Shown here piece by piece: positions 8,117-15,925 of a DNA stretch of 64,000 bases. The DNA lies in contig JAFGJM010000010.1 of NCBI GenBank assembly GCA_016929095.1, positions 1 to 64,000 of the forward strand, written 5' to 3'. How positions within the stretch are numbered: position 1 is the first letter of the stretch; every line of letters starts with the position of its first letter. Origin of the DNA: Anaerolineales bacterium (GTDB lineage: Bacteria > Chloroflexota > Anaerolineae > Anaerolineales > UBA4823). The position numbers and the translations under genes are program-made. Under the pieces are notes generated by a model. That model did no database searches. It was not told where the DNA came from and saw nothing but the letters and a program-made list of their open reading frames with translations.

Positions 8117-8437
8117 TGTAGAATCTCCTGAGTAATAAAATAAGATAGACGTACTAATATTCCTTAGTAAATACGACTTAAAACAAATGTTTTATATTGA
8201 TTTATTTAAGTGTGGAAATATTTATATGCAGCCTCCTTTTTTCCGGATCGTTTCCGGAAATAAAAAACCCGCTGACATACGCCAGCGGATCCGAGAGGCA
8301 AAAGGTTTACTCAGGAAATAGCCGGCATATGAGAGTGGTTCAGTAAACGCTGACCAGCGTTTATATTACAAACTCAACTACAATGGATTAAATTGTGATA
8401 CACCGTCACACCTTCTTTCGAGATTGTGAAGATTATA
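8117..8437 (-). promoter_or_regulatory. structured leader and attenuator of the selenium operon
   Basis: On the minus strand a TATAAT box (8437-8432) is followed by a leader of about 310 nt before yedE. It can fold into: TGTGA/TCACA; hairpin A, AAACGCT (8362-8356) with AGCGTTT (8351-8345); hairpin B, in which AGTAAAC partners (8348-8342 with 8311-8305) use bases of hairpin A, so the two exclude each other; a terminator, CCGCTG (8288-8283) with CAGCGG (8274-8269) followed by six T; and TTTCCGG/CCGGAAA (8260-8240). Hairpin A and the terminator share CGCTGG...TCAGCG, which allows cross-pairing. This is the layout of an attenuator or riboswitch. It does not match TPP, SAM-I, cobalamin or FMN signatures that I can recall. 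No clear -35 box is seen. Confidence 0.5.
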
Positions 8438-8481
8438 ACAGACAAAGCGCTATATAAGTTTTCCGGATGTGAAAATAATTA

Positions 8482-8513
8482 TGAGGAAACCAGGAATTTG
8501 AAGAAGGCAAGAA
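8482..8513 (+). repeat. TGAGGAAACCAGGAA repeat copy
   Basis: The 15-mer TGAGGAAACCAGGAA at 8482-8496 is identical to 50254-50268, and both are preceded by GAAAATAA. A degenerate second unit, TGAAGAAGGCAAGAA, follows at 8499-8513. See the array at 50158-50327. Confidence 0.5.
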
Positions 8514-8544
8514 TGCATGAAGTTTATTTTCTGAATTAAAACAG

Positions 8545-8572
8545 ACAGGGCGCATCCGGTGGTGCGCCCTGT
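8545..8572 (-). terminator. intrinsic terminator of MFS gene
   Basis: A perfect 10-bp GC-rich stem pairs 8545-8554 (ACAGGGCGCA) with 8563-8572, with an 8-nt loop. Read on the minus strand it is followed by TCTGTTTTAATT. It lies about 80 nt past the stop of the MFS gene and separates it from the selenium operon. Confidence 0.7.
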
Positions 8573-8653
8573 GTCCCCATGAAAACCCGATTTTTAGGGG
8601 TGCGTATTTTTTCGTTTGACGCGGCGCCCTTATCCCTTGATTATAGTATTGCA

Positions 8654-9934
8654 TCAATCGGCGCATACGGCAGAATGTGATCCCGTTGGCATCCTTTTCC
8701 AAAAGAAAGCCCAATACAAATAAATCGAAATGCAATACAAAATTATGGTGCCGATGATCGGAGGTGCGAACCCATAACGCACCTGCAGCCAACCGCTGAT
8801 AGACGGACTGAATGTCCAGCCGAAATTCCATGACATGCTCACCAGGCTGGCGACCATTGCCCTGGCAGAAGGCTCGACATGTTCCATTACATAGGTATCG
8901 TAAACCGGTGAGCTCATGTTCATCAACGCCAAACGGATGTAATAAGCTGCCGCACTGGCAAAAAACCAGGGCGCAAAGCCCATCATGACCAGGAAGGGAA
9001 TAGATAAAGCTTGTGTGATAACGACTAATTGGATCTTGCCCAATCGATCTGCTAAAGGAGGGGCGATCAGCAAACCGATACCCATCGCTAACGATCCCCA
9101 GGCAAATAATCCGCCAATCACTTGATCGGATTGGTTATATACCTGCCGGTAGAATACATTCATGAAAGGCATGATCAATCCTGCGCCAAGGGAGGTGATC
9201 AACATGGGGGTGACCAGCTTTCCCAATAAAACTGGGTGTTTGGAAGCATAACTGATGGGAGCAAAAATTGTTTGCTCGGCGCGTCCAAGTTTTGGCGTTT
9301 TTAGAAAAGACAGGGGTAACAAACCCAGCGAAGAAAACAAACCGATAAGGAAAAGAGCCCCGCCATAAGCAATACTGCTGGTGGGCGTTACGCCTTGCGA
9401 CTGCGCCACCCAGGTGGGTAAATAGCCTCCCACCCAATTTCCCAATGAACCCATGGCCATTTGTAAACCCATACCGAAGCTGAACAGGTACGTCCGTTCG
9501 TGCTCATTGCTATTTTCCATTAAAAATGGTGACATAGTGACCGATGACAGGCTTATCGCCACACCGGAAACAACATTAATGGTGAAGAAAGCGATTTCGC
9601 TGTGCCAGAAAACCATGCCAATTATGCTGAGTGTCTCCAACGCATAAGCAATCAATAGTGAATTTTTTCGTCCCAATACATCCGCCAGGTACCCCATCGG
9701 CAAGGCGGCGATCAGAGCGGCCAGGTTGTATGTGGTGATCATCGTGCCTAACAACGCTTCATCATAACCAAGGCTAAGCACGTAAAAATTAAACAATAGG
9801 CGATACACTCCGATTGCAGCACCAAAAATGATCACACTGTAAAGGTACAAACGGGCATTGGGGCTGAATTCTTTCAGCCGGTTGGCATATTCATTAACGA
9901 AGCGCAGGTTCATCTTTCGAGATAAATTTTCCAT
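8654..9934 (-). CDS. MFS transporter
   Basis: Major facilitator superfamily protein, 426 aa, with 12 predicted membrane spans in two halves and the loop 2-3 motif in MGYLADVLGRKNSLL (motif A) and again PPLADRLGKIQLV between TM8 and TM9. Its N-terminus is cytoplasmic. It starts 16 nt downstream of the ArsR-like gene, so it is probably the transport gene controlled by that regulator; the substrate is unknown. The end is followed by a strong terminator. Confidence 0.85.
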   Translation of the reverse strand: MENLSRKMNLRFVNEYANRLKEFSPNARLYLYSVIIFGAAIGVYRLLFNFYVLSLGYDEALLGTMITTYNLAALIAALPMGYLADVLGRKNSLLIAYALETLSIIGMVFWHSEIAFFTINVVSGVAISLSSVTMSPFLMENSNEHERTYLFSFGMGLQMAMGSLGNWVGGYLPTWVAQSQGVTPTSSIAYGGALFLIGLFSSLGLLPLSFLKTPKLGRAEQTIFAPISYASKHPVLLGKLVTPMLITSLGAGLIMPFMNVFYRQVYNQSDQVIGGLFAWGSLAMGIGLLIAPPLADRLGKIQLVVITQALSIPFLVMMGFAPWFFASAAAYYIRLALMNMSSPVYDTYVMEHVEPSARAMVASLVSMSWNFGWTFSPSISGWLQVRYGFAPPIIGTIILYCISIYLYWAFFWKRMPTGSHSAVCAD

Positions 9935-9950
9935 TTATGCCTGTTGGTTG

Positions 9951-11015
9951 TTATTGTTTGCCGAGATATTTTTCCAGGCTTAAAAAGGTCGTGTTGATTG
10001 CTTCCTGGCGGGCGGCATAACATTTGCTGCTTCCGTCCAGGGTTATTTCCACCAAACCCGCTATGCGCAAGGTATCCAGGTGGTGGATTACAGTGGGTGC
10101 CCGTAAACGCAGTTTCTTGGCTAATTGTGCCGGGGTGAGGTTTTCTTCAGAAAGATACCGCATGATCTGTAAGCGGGTCGGATCTGCCAGGGCTTTAAGC
10201 ACATGTAATGTATTATCCGGCGCTTCCTCACCCGGAATGAGTGACATATCTGCCGGACGGGCGCCATACACAAACACCATATATTTCTCGGGTTTATAAG
10301 CCCACATGATCAATGGCGTACTCCAAAATGAAGGCACCAGCACCAATTCAGGGAATTCCAAAGCCTCTTTGAAATCGACGCCCTGGGAAAGCGTTTTCAA
10401 TAACTCCACAACATCCACCTGCCCTGCCAGTTCTTTTGACTGCTTTAAATTATTTTTCAAAATAGGTGAAATGCGTTTTTCTTCTTCGGCATAAAAATTT
10501 TGATAAAACGATTGTATAGAACTCAGGAATAACTCACCGTATTCGTCCGGTTTTGAATACCATTCCAACATTTTTGTGACCAGTTTATATTTCACCGATT
10601 TTTCACATTTTCGAATGATATCCCTGACCCTATCTACATCTTTTTGGTTGTATACACGCCGCTTTGACACATCAAGGAGGGCCTCTGCCAGACCTTCACA
10701 CTCATGGTGTTCGCTTATTTCAAATATACGCTTTTCCGGGGGAATTTGTCGTAATGACCAGATAGCCGTCGCTGCATCTTTGGGTTCGGGTAAGCTGTAA
10801 ACCCAATTCTGTGATACATAATTAAATTCCCGGGTTTCTTCCAAGAATTTTCTTTCCTCAACCGGTAAGCGGGAACGAACCCCGGCAGCCCAGGAGGGGC
10901 GCAGTCCATAAGTTTCAGGATTTTGCAGCACATTCAGACTGATAAAAAAATCATACGCCGTACCAAGATCCCAATTTATTAACGGTGTTCCCTTGCGATT
11001 TTCCATCATCGGCAA
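9951..11015 (-). CDS. ArsR-like winged-helix regulator with long N-terminal domain
   Basis: Transcriptional regulator of 354 aa. The DNA-binding wing-helix is at the C-terminus, about 268-335: HVLKALADPTRLQIMRYLSE, PAQLAKKLRLRAPTVIHHLDTL, then the wing. The first 265 residues are an uncharacterised helical sensor-like domain (YDFFISLNVLQNPETYG at the start), an arrangement seen in larger ArsR/SmtB-type proteins; no obvious Cys metal site. It overlaps the small upstream gene by 10 nt. An ATG at 11006 is an alternative start. The three palindromes before the unit are likely its own operators. Confidence 0.8.
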   Translation of the reverse strand: MPMMENRKGTPLINWDLGTAYDFFISLNVLQNPETYGLRPSWAAGVRSRLPVEERKFLEETREFNYVSQNWVYSLPEPKDAATAIWSLRQIPPEKRIFEISEHHECEGLAEALLDVSKRRVYNQKDVDRVRDIIRKCEKSVKYKLVTKMLEWYSKPDEYGELFLSSIQSFYQNFYAEEEKRISPILKNNLKQSKELAGQVDVVELLKTLSQGVDFKEALEFPELVLVPSFWSTPLIMWAYKPEKYMVFVYGARPADMSLIPGEEAPDNTLHVLKALADPTRLQIMRYLSEENLTPAQLAKKLRLRAPTVIHHLDTLRIAGLVEITLDGSSKCYAARQEAINTTFLSLEKYLGKQ

Positions 11016-11278
11016 TCCTCATATAGACGAAGGCAACCTCTATTACGGCGCAATTTTTCTCCCAGAGAGATGAGCATATTTCCGGTGTTATAGAGGGTTG
11101 AATCCCATAAAGATGGACGATGGTTTTGAATGCTAAACAAAGAATAGGATTTCAAATTTTGGCGAAGCAATTCATCGTACGGTGTTTGTTTATACTTCAT
11201 TTCGATATAAATATGGTTCAAAAGGTATTCGTTCATAGCATACTCCACAACCACTAGACAATCATCTAAGTTAGACAT
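11006..11278 (-). CDS. small hypothetical protein, first gene of ArsR-like unit
   Basis: A 90-aa protein I do not recognise. It is acidic at the N-terminus (MSNLDDCLVVVEYAMNEYLL) and ends in a basic, Cys-containing tail (RRNRGCLRLYEDCR). No membrane segment. Its ATG (11278-11276) lies inside the middle of three operator palindromes and 10 nt of its end overlap the regulator gene. The promoter and overlap argue that it is translated, and it may serve mainly to couple translation of the regulator. Coding status is moderately certain. Confidence 0.5.
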   Translation of the reverse strand: MSNLDDCLVVVEYAMNEYLLNHIYIEMKYKQTPYDELLRQNLKSYSLFSIQNHRPSLWDSTLYNTGNMLISLGEKLRRNRGCLRLYEDCR

Positions 11279-11319
11279 ATATCTAATTAGATAATAGTCT
11301 AATTTTTTACTTTTGTCAA
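11254..11319 (-). promoter_or_regulatory. sigma-70 promoter with three tandem operators
   Basis: On the minus strand TTGACA (11319-11314) and TATTAT (11296-11291) are 17 nt apart. Three adjacent 16-bp inverted repeats of form TTAGAY-N4-RTCTAA follow: 11302-11287 (overlaps the -10), 11286-11271 (overlaps the start codon) and 11269-11254 (first base deviates). Outer arms of the first two also form a 32-bp palindrome centred at 11286.5. This is a strong autorepression layout for the ArsR-like protein encoded downstream. Confidence 0.75.
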
Positions 11320-11340
11320 TAGTTATTTTTGATAATAAAT

Positions 11341-11740
11341 ATATTATTTTTCTGTGATCCTGTGGATAACTCTCGATTTTCTGTGGATAACTTTCCTAAA
11401 TTGGGGAAAACTCGCTTTTTTGTTCGATTAATCTGTTGATTATCCTCCCATTTTCTTTATACTTATCCCCTATCTTTTATTAAATCTTTTCTTCATCCTT
11501 TTGTTTTTTTTATTAGTCTCTTTACCTGGTTGCTTTTCCAATCGTGTTTGTGGATTATTATGATGTATAAACCACTACATCTGGACACAACACTTTTAAA
11601 ACCCCCGTATTTAGGTAAAACCATCCATATTTCCTAATTTATCCACTTTTCCACAGGCTCTACTACGACTACTATTAATATATATATTTTTAATAGAATA
11701 TCAATATATATATAAAGGTTATTTCCTTTTTATCCAAAAA
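11341..11740. other. candidate replication origin (oriC)
   Basis: A gene-free AT-rich stretch with clustered DnaA boxes. Perfect TGTGGATAA lies at 11361-11369 and 11382-11390, 21 bp (two helical turns) apart. One-mismatch boxes are at 11549-11557 (TGTGGATTA), 11639-11647 (TTATCCACT) and 11647-11655 (TTTTCCACA); a two-mismatch box is at 11730-11738. Next to the last cluster is an almost pure A/T run, 11674-11716, suited to be a DNA-unwinding element. Two parS sites lie 4 kb away. No dnaA, dnaN, parA or parB gene is in the window and strand bias around the site is weak, so it remains a candidate. Confidence 0.6.
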
Positions 11741-11770
11741 CAACTATGAAACGATTTATCGCAAAAATTT

Positions 11771-13585
11771 TTATTTTTGGAAATATTTTTTCTTCAACGC
11801 TGAGTAATCCGCTTGAGTATGTTGATTCAGAATATCGAAAAATGTGGTAGTCGTGGTAATCTTTCCTTTGTTTTGAGATACATAGTCTTTCATGAAGGCA
11901 AAGAACGCTTCGTCGCCGATCAAATTGCGCAGATCTTCTATAAACATTGCCCCATTTAGATAGACCGCATTGCGATAGGCTTCATAGGCATTTGCCGTGT
12001 AGTTATAACTAAAGATGCTGCCATCGATATATCCGGTGGGTTTGTAATAATTAATGCGGTATTCCCACCACCAATCCAATCCTTCGGGTGAAAAATTTTC
12101 ATAATATATGCGCTCAGTGTAAGTGCATAATGATTCATCCAGCCAGGGTTCCAAACCCTGATCATTGCCAACCATCCCAAAGAACCATTGATGAGCGGTC
12201 TCATGCGCAGCGATATCGGTCAGGTAATCGGCCGGTGTGCCGGTGTAAAGGTTATAGAAACCATTGCTGAGAAAATACAATCCGTCATATTCCATACCGT
12301 CCAGGAAATCGGCTTCAACGACACTTAATGTATCATGAGGGTAGGGGGCATAGATTTGTTGGTAAAGATCCAGGGATTGAGCGGTTACATCCAATGCCGT
12401 CTGGCCGGCAATATTATGAACGGGGAAAGAATATCCCAGCACGGTGATATCCCCAACCTTCTTTGAAAGTACCTGATAGGCATGGCTTACCGACCAAACA
12501 AAGCAGCGAGCCGATTCGAAGGTATATCTACGCCACTCGTTATCAATTTGAGGAGGGGAACTGGCGGCAATGGCATAGCCGATCACGGGTTCATCTCCCA
12601 ATGTATTTGCGTCTACAAAAGATGCAACAGGGACATCACTGACCGTGATATTTACTTGAAAATCGGCATATTCATAGGTAAGATGTTCGCCAAAATAGCC
12701 CGGTTTTTGGGTCATCCATCCTTGACCGGATTTGTATGGAGGAATGAAAGGATACCAATCCACCAGGTTAACCTGGCGCTCAGTATAACCAAAAGGAACC
12801 GGACGCACGATCTCTGAAGGCTGAGGGTAAGGGAGATTCAGTTCATAAGAAATGGATAATTGCAGATTTTGACCTGGTTCAAGGGGTTTATCGAGAGGCA
12901 GTTTTAACCAGCTATCATCCCAGGCAGGAGTTATGCTTGATCCATCGCCCAGGGAAATGCCGTTTAAAGAAAAAACACCGTTATATCTCTGCGGCTCAAC
13001 AACGAGAAGGATTTCGCCGATCTTATCGGTAGAGCGATTGGTATAGAAAATCTGCTCGTCAACAGCTACGAAATGAGCTCCGTAATTCAATACTGCTGTG
13101 AGTGTGTAAAGAGTATTGGCGCTGACGATCTCTCCGGAAGATTCTTCGTTTGTGTAAGGGGTTGGATCCCAATTAGGTGCATGGGTGTTGGATTTAAATA
13201 GAAACTTTGCGCTGGAAGACCCTTGCTCGAGGACTAACTCATCTGAGGTGATAACGACGTATCCCTGGGGAGGAGTCATGTTTACGGTTAACGGATATTG
13301 TCTTTCGCTTTGCCATTCGATTGTGGCGCATCCGTCAGCACCAGTAAATCCGTTTGATGTAACCCCGCCGGCGTCAGTCACCGTGAATTGAGCGCCGCTT
13401 ATCGGGAGATCGTCATCGTCAAATTGAGTGTTGTTGTTGGAATCCAGGTAGGCATATCCGGTAATTTTGGAGTCGACTACATCAATAGCAGTCGGCGCAG
13501 AAGGGGTATCCTCAACGTTGTTGGTAACGCACCCAGTGAGAAGCATTAATGAGAAAATGAGAAAGAAAATACCACGTCTGCGCAT
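11771..13585 (-). CDS. lipoprotein M1-family metallopeptidase with SdrD-like N-domain
   Basis: Exported lipoprotein of 604 aa; the lipobox is LLTGC with Cys19. Residues about 40-125 form a SdrD B-like/carboxypeptidase-regulatory Ig fold (GYAYLDSNNNTQFDDDDLPISGAQF, GCATIEW). A gluzincin peptidase domain follows with HETAH at 461-465 and Glu484, exactly the HExxH-x18-E spacing of family M1. The classical GxMEN exopeptidase motif appears only as DGMEYDGLYF, so substrate preference is uncertain. It is probably a cell-surface peptidase. It lies alone, next to the candidate origin, with its 3' end toward it. Confidence 0.85.
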   Translation of the reverse strand: MRRRGIFFLIFSLMLLTGCVTNNVEDTPSAPTAIDVVDSKITGYAYLDSNNNTQFDDDDLPISGAQFTVTDAGGVTSNGFTGADGCATIEWQSERQYPLTVNMTPPQGYVVITSDELVLEQGSSSAKFLFKSNTHAPNWDPTPYTNEESSGEIVSANTLYTLTAVLNYGAHFVAVDEQIFYTNRSTDKIGEILLVVEPQRYNGVFSLNGISLGDGSSITPAWDDSWLKLPLDKPLEPGQNLQLSISYELNLPYPQPSEIVRPVPFGYTERQVNLVDWYPFIPPYKSGQGWMTQKPGYFGEHLTYEYADFQVNITVSDVPVASFVDANTLGDEPVIGYAIAASSPPQIDNEWRRYTFESARCFVWSVSHAYQVLSKKVGDITVLGYSFPVHNIAGQTALDVTAQSLDLYQQIYAPYPHDTLSVVEADFLDGMEYDGLYFLSNGFYNLYTGTPADYLTDIAAHETAHQWFFGMVGNDQGLEPWLDESLCTYTERIYYENFSPEGLDWWWEYRINYYKPTGYIDGSIFSYNYTANAYEAYRNAVYLNGAMFIEDLRNLIGDEAFFAFMKDYVSQNKGKITTTTTFFDILNQHTQADYSALKKKYFQK

Positions 13586-13692
13586 GCCCCAATTATATTA
13601 TGAGTTGGTTCATTGATACGAAGACGTACATTATTTAACGTTTTATCGCTCTAAACGATTTTATTTCCGCTGCGTATGGGGAAATTCTCGGA

Positions 13693-13722
13693 TTGACAAT
13701 GCTTGCCGGACAAATTTTATAA
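13693..13722 (+). promoter_or_regulatory. putative sigma-70 promoter
   Basis: TTGACA at 13693-13698 and TTATAA at 13717-13722 are separated by 18 nt. Transcription would start near 13730, giving a leader of about 145 nt before the kinase gene that contains the 28-bp palindrome. Confidence 0.45.
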
Positions 13723-13829
13723 AGGCATATTTGATTATTCAGTTTATTTATTAACCAATAATGGTTGCTAACTTCGCTAAAACAGTGTATCCTTAGGAAA
13801 CATGTAGGGTTGTAGAATAAAATACAATT

Positions 13830-13857
13830 AGATTAATTTGTCTAGACAAATTAATCT
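13830..13857. promoter_or_regulatory. 28-bp perfect palindrome upstream of the kinase gene
   Basis: A perfect inverted repeat with no loop, centred on TCTAGA (AGATTAATTTGTC and its complement). It ends 17 bp before the ATG at 13875, with AGGA between. It is AT-rich, so it could be an operator for a dimeric regulator or an RNA hairpin that hides the ribosome-binding site. The opposite gene starts 245 bp away. Confidence 0.55.
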
Positions 13858-13874
13858 TTCAATAGGAACTGAAT

Positions 13875-14534
13875 ATGTATATTGCGATTGAAGGCGTGAT
13901 TGGTGTTGGAAAGACGACTCTGGCGAGATTATTGCAGCCAGAATTTCACGCTAATCTATTACTTGAAGTGTTCGAAGAAAATCCTTTTCTTTCCGATTTC
14001 TATGCCGATCGAGAAAGATATGCCTTTCAAACACAAATATTTTTCCTTCTCAGCCGGTATCAGCAGCAACGGCGGGCCGCCCCCGATTTTCTATCACGCG
14101 GGGGGCACTTGCTGTCAGATTATACCTTCGAGAAGGATGCTCTTTTTGCCGGCATTAATCTGCGGGGTGATGAGCTGGAAATGTATTACCGGGTGCATCA
14201 AGCTCTGGCGGAAAAGATTCCTAACCCCGACCTGATTGTTTACCTGCGGGCCGATACAAGCGTGCTTATGCAACGTATCGCTTTTCGTGATCGTCCATAC
14301 GAACGCAACATGCAAACCTCATACATTGAATGTTTGAATCAGGCTTATGAGGCTTTTTTCCATACCATGCGCTCCGAACAACAAACGCCAGTGTTGGTTG
14401 TCGATACCAATCAGTTGGACTTTCTCCAGCGCGAAAAAGATTTAAAGTGGGTGGAAGACCGGATCAGACAAACGTTACGGCTGGCGCCTTTCCAGGAAAG
14501 TTTTTCAATGGAAATTGGGAAAAACGAAAGATAA
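13875..14534 (+). CDS. deoxynucleoside kinase
   Basis: Deoxyadenosine/deoxyguanosine kinase-type salvage enzyme, 219 aa. P-loop GVIGVGKTT at 7-15; FEENPFLSDFYAD and the base-binding region QTQIFFLLSRYQQ follow; SDYTFEKDALFA is the DRS/ER-like motif; the lid is RIAFRDRPYERNM. It phosphorylates a deoxynucleoside with ATP; substrate preference cannot be read. Its TAA overlaps the next ATG (TAATG), so the two genes are coupled. Confidence 0.88.
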   Translation: MYIAIEGVIGVGKTTLARLLQPEFHANLLLEVFEENPFLSDFYADRERYAFQTQIFFLLSRYQQQRRAAPDFLSRGGHLLSDYTFEKDALFAGINLRGDELEMYYRVHQALAEKIPNPDLIVYLRADTSVLMQRIAFRDRPYERNMQTSYIECLNQAYEAFFHTMRSEQQTPVLVVDTNQLDFLQREKDLKWVEDRIRQTLRLAPFQESFSMEIGKNER

Positions 14535-15535
14535 TGCGAATAAACCGGGAATCCCTGCTAAAACTGGCTCGAGAAACCGTCGTACAACGTACACGAAAAG
14601 ACCGCACCATATTGGTCGCTTATTTGAGTGGATCTTTATTAGAAGACGAATACCTTCTGGGGGGCGCCGGGGATATCGACCTGACTTTTATACATATCGA
14701 CCAGGTGCAACCGGAAAGGGAAATTGTAAGGATGACGGATGATGTGCACCTGGATATTGCCCACCATCCTCAAAAGGAATATATTCAAACCCGCCGGTTG
14801 CGCTTACACCCCTGGATGGGACCGACCATCTATTATTGTCAAACCCTATACGATCCCCAACACATCATGGATTTTACACAAGCCAGCGTGCGCGGCCAAT
14901 TTGACCAGCCGGAGAATGTGCTGGAACGGGCTAATAACCAGGTGCAGAGCGCCCGCCATCTATGGGCAGGATTGGCACAAAATCCAGGGCAGCCTGGAGG
15001 CGAGGCGATCATGTTGTATCTGCGTGCTTTGGAACATGCTGCCAATGCCATTGCCGTGATAAGCGGTCCGCCGCTCACGGAAAGACGATTAATGATGAAA
15101 TTTAAAGACAGAGCCGGGGCTGTGGGACAACCCGGTTTATACGAGGGATTGATTGGCTTATTGGGCGGCAATGAAGTCGATGGCGACACATTGCGTGGGT
15201 GGCTGCCAGCCTGGGAAGATATATTCGATGCCATACCAGAAGCGAAATGCCCACCGCGTTTAAACCCGGCGCGAAAAAATTACTATCTAAATGCTATAAA
15301 GGCTTTCATAAAAAAGGGAGAGCCAGCTCATGCACTTTGGGTCGTTCTGCACACCTGGACAAGTGCGGTGATGGTTTTAGAAGGTCTCCCATCTACGGAA
15401 TGGCAAGAGGCGTGTCAAAAATTGGGATTACAGGGCGAAAACTCGATTGGGAAAATCGACGCGTTAGATGCTTATTTAGATTTGGTGGAAGAAACGCTGG
15501 ATAACTGGGGGCGGGCAAATGGCGTAGAAATATAA
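14534..15535 (+). CDS. nucleotidyltransferase-domain protein
   Basis: Pol-beta-fold nucleotidyltransferase, 333 aa from the ATG at 14534; an earlier ATG at 14447 would overlap the kinase gene by 88 nt and is less likely. The catalytic pattern is YLSGS (about 30-34) followed by GDIDLTFI with Asp47 and Asp49. The rest is a helical domain resembling those in aminoglycoside-type or HEPN-associated NTases (MLYLRALEHAANAIAV, SIGKIDALDAYLDLVEETL). Coupled to the deoxynucleoside kinase; substrate unknown, possibly a nucleotide or tRNA. Confidence 0.75.
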   Translation: MRINRESLLKLARETVVQRTRKDRTILVAYLSGSLLEDEYLLGGAGDIDLTFIHIDQVQPEREIVRMTDDVHLDIAHHPQKEYIQTRRLRLHPWMGPTIYYCQTLYDPQHIMDFTQASVRGQFDQPENVLERANNQVQSARHLWAGLAQNPGQPGGEAIMLYLRALEHAANAIAVISGPPLTERRLMMKFKDRAGAVGQPGLYEGLIGLLGGNEVDGDTLRGWLPAWEDIFDAIPEAKCPPRLNPARKNYYLNAIKAFIKKGEPAHALWVVLHTWTSAVMVLEGLPSTEWQEACQKLGLQGENSIGKIDALDAYLDLVEETLDNWGRANGVEI

Positions 15536-15538
15536 AAA

Positions 15539-15554
15539 TGTTCCACGTGAAACA
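15539..15554. other. parS site 1 (ParB binding)
   Basis: TGTTCCACGTGAAACA, matching the bacterial parS consensus TGTTNCACGTGAAACA exactly. It begins 3 bp after the stop of the nucleotidyltransferase gene. Binding by a chromosomal ParB is inferred; parB is not in the window. Confidence 0.85.
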
Positions 15555-15573
15555 TTTGGTTATAAATATCTGT

Positions 15574-15589
15574 TGTTTCACGTGAAACA
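15574..15589. other. parS site 2 (ParB binding)
   Basis: TGTTTCACGTGAAACA, the perfect 16-bp palindromic parS. It is 35 bp from site 1. Paired parS sites are typical of origin-proximal DNA, which supports the oriC candidate 4 kb to the left. Confidence 0.92.
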
Positions 15590-15599
15590 TAGAAAGAAA

Positions 15600-15634
15600 A
15601 ACCTCACCGGCTTTGAACCCTGTGAGGTTTTTTT
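15600..15634. terminator. bidirectional terminator
   Basis: AACCTCAC (15600-15607) pairs with GTGAGGTT (15622-15629). A run of seven T follows on the plus strand and TTTTTC on the minus strand. It sits between convergent genes and just right of the parS pair. Confidence 0.75.
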
Positions 15635-15637
15635 CCA

Positions 15638-15859
15638 TTATCCAGGCCAGCTATGTTCCCGCCGGCGGGGATGCGTGAGGTTACGTTTTGCGATGAGCTT
15701 GACCTTTTCGCTGTTTGGTGATCTTTCGGCGCTGATCACCTCCCAACCCTCCTCTCCCCATTCGTTGAGCAGCATTTCCAGGTCTTCGTCTTTGTTACTT
15801 CTCCAGACCGATCCCCAGGTTTGCACGCGGTATTCCCATTTGGTTATTTCTGTCATCAT
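15638..15859 (-). CDS. DUF4177 small protein
   Basis: A 73-aa DUF4177 protein: the family signature is KWEYRVQTWG at the start and LLNEWGEEGWEVISAE in the middle. Function unknown; such proteins are small alpha/beta domains. It lies 66 nt downstream of the SPFH gene on the same strand and may be the last gene of that unit. Start at either of two adjacent ATGs. Confidence 0.75.
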   Translation of the reverse strand: MMTEITKWEYRVQTWGSVWRSNKDEDLEMLLNEWGEEGWEVISAERSPNSEKVKLIAKRNLTHPRRREHSWPG

Positions 15860-15925
15860 TTCATTCCTTGTTTCAAGTAAAGAATGGAAAGCTTAATTAC
15901 ATTCGCTGTTTCGATTCGATTTTCG

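Noticed and set aside
8117-8437. Leader matched to TPP, SAM-I, cobalamin, FMN, THF or guanidine riboswitches
   Set aside because: Core signatures of these classes were not found; kept as an unclassified leader.
8433-8831. 132-codon minus-strand frame
   Set aside because: Overlaps the MFS end in another frame and crosses its terminator.
11341-11740. Reading the AT-rich stretch as a coding gene
   Set aside because: No credible ORF, base composition and DnaA boxes point to a regulatory or origin role.
14447-14533. Upstream start for the nucleotidyltransferase
   Set aside because: Would overlap the kinase gene; the TAATG junction is the better start.
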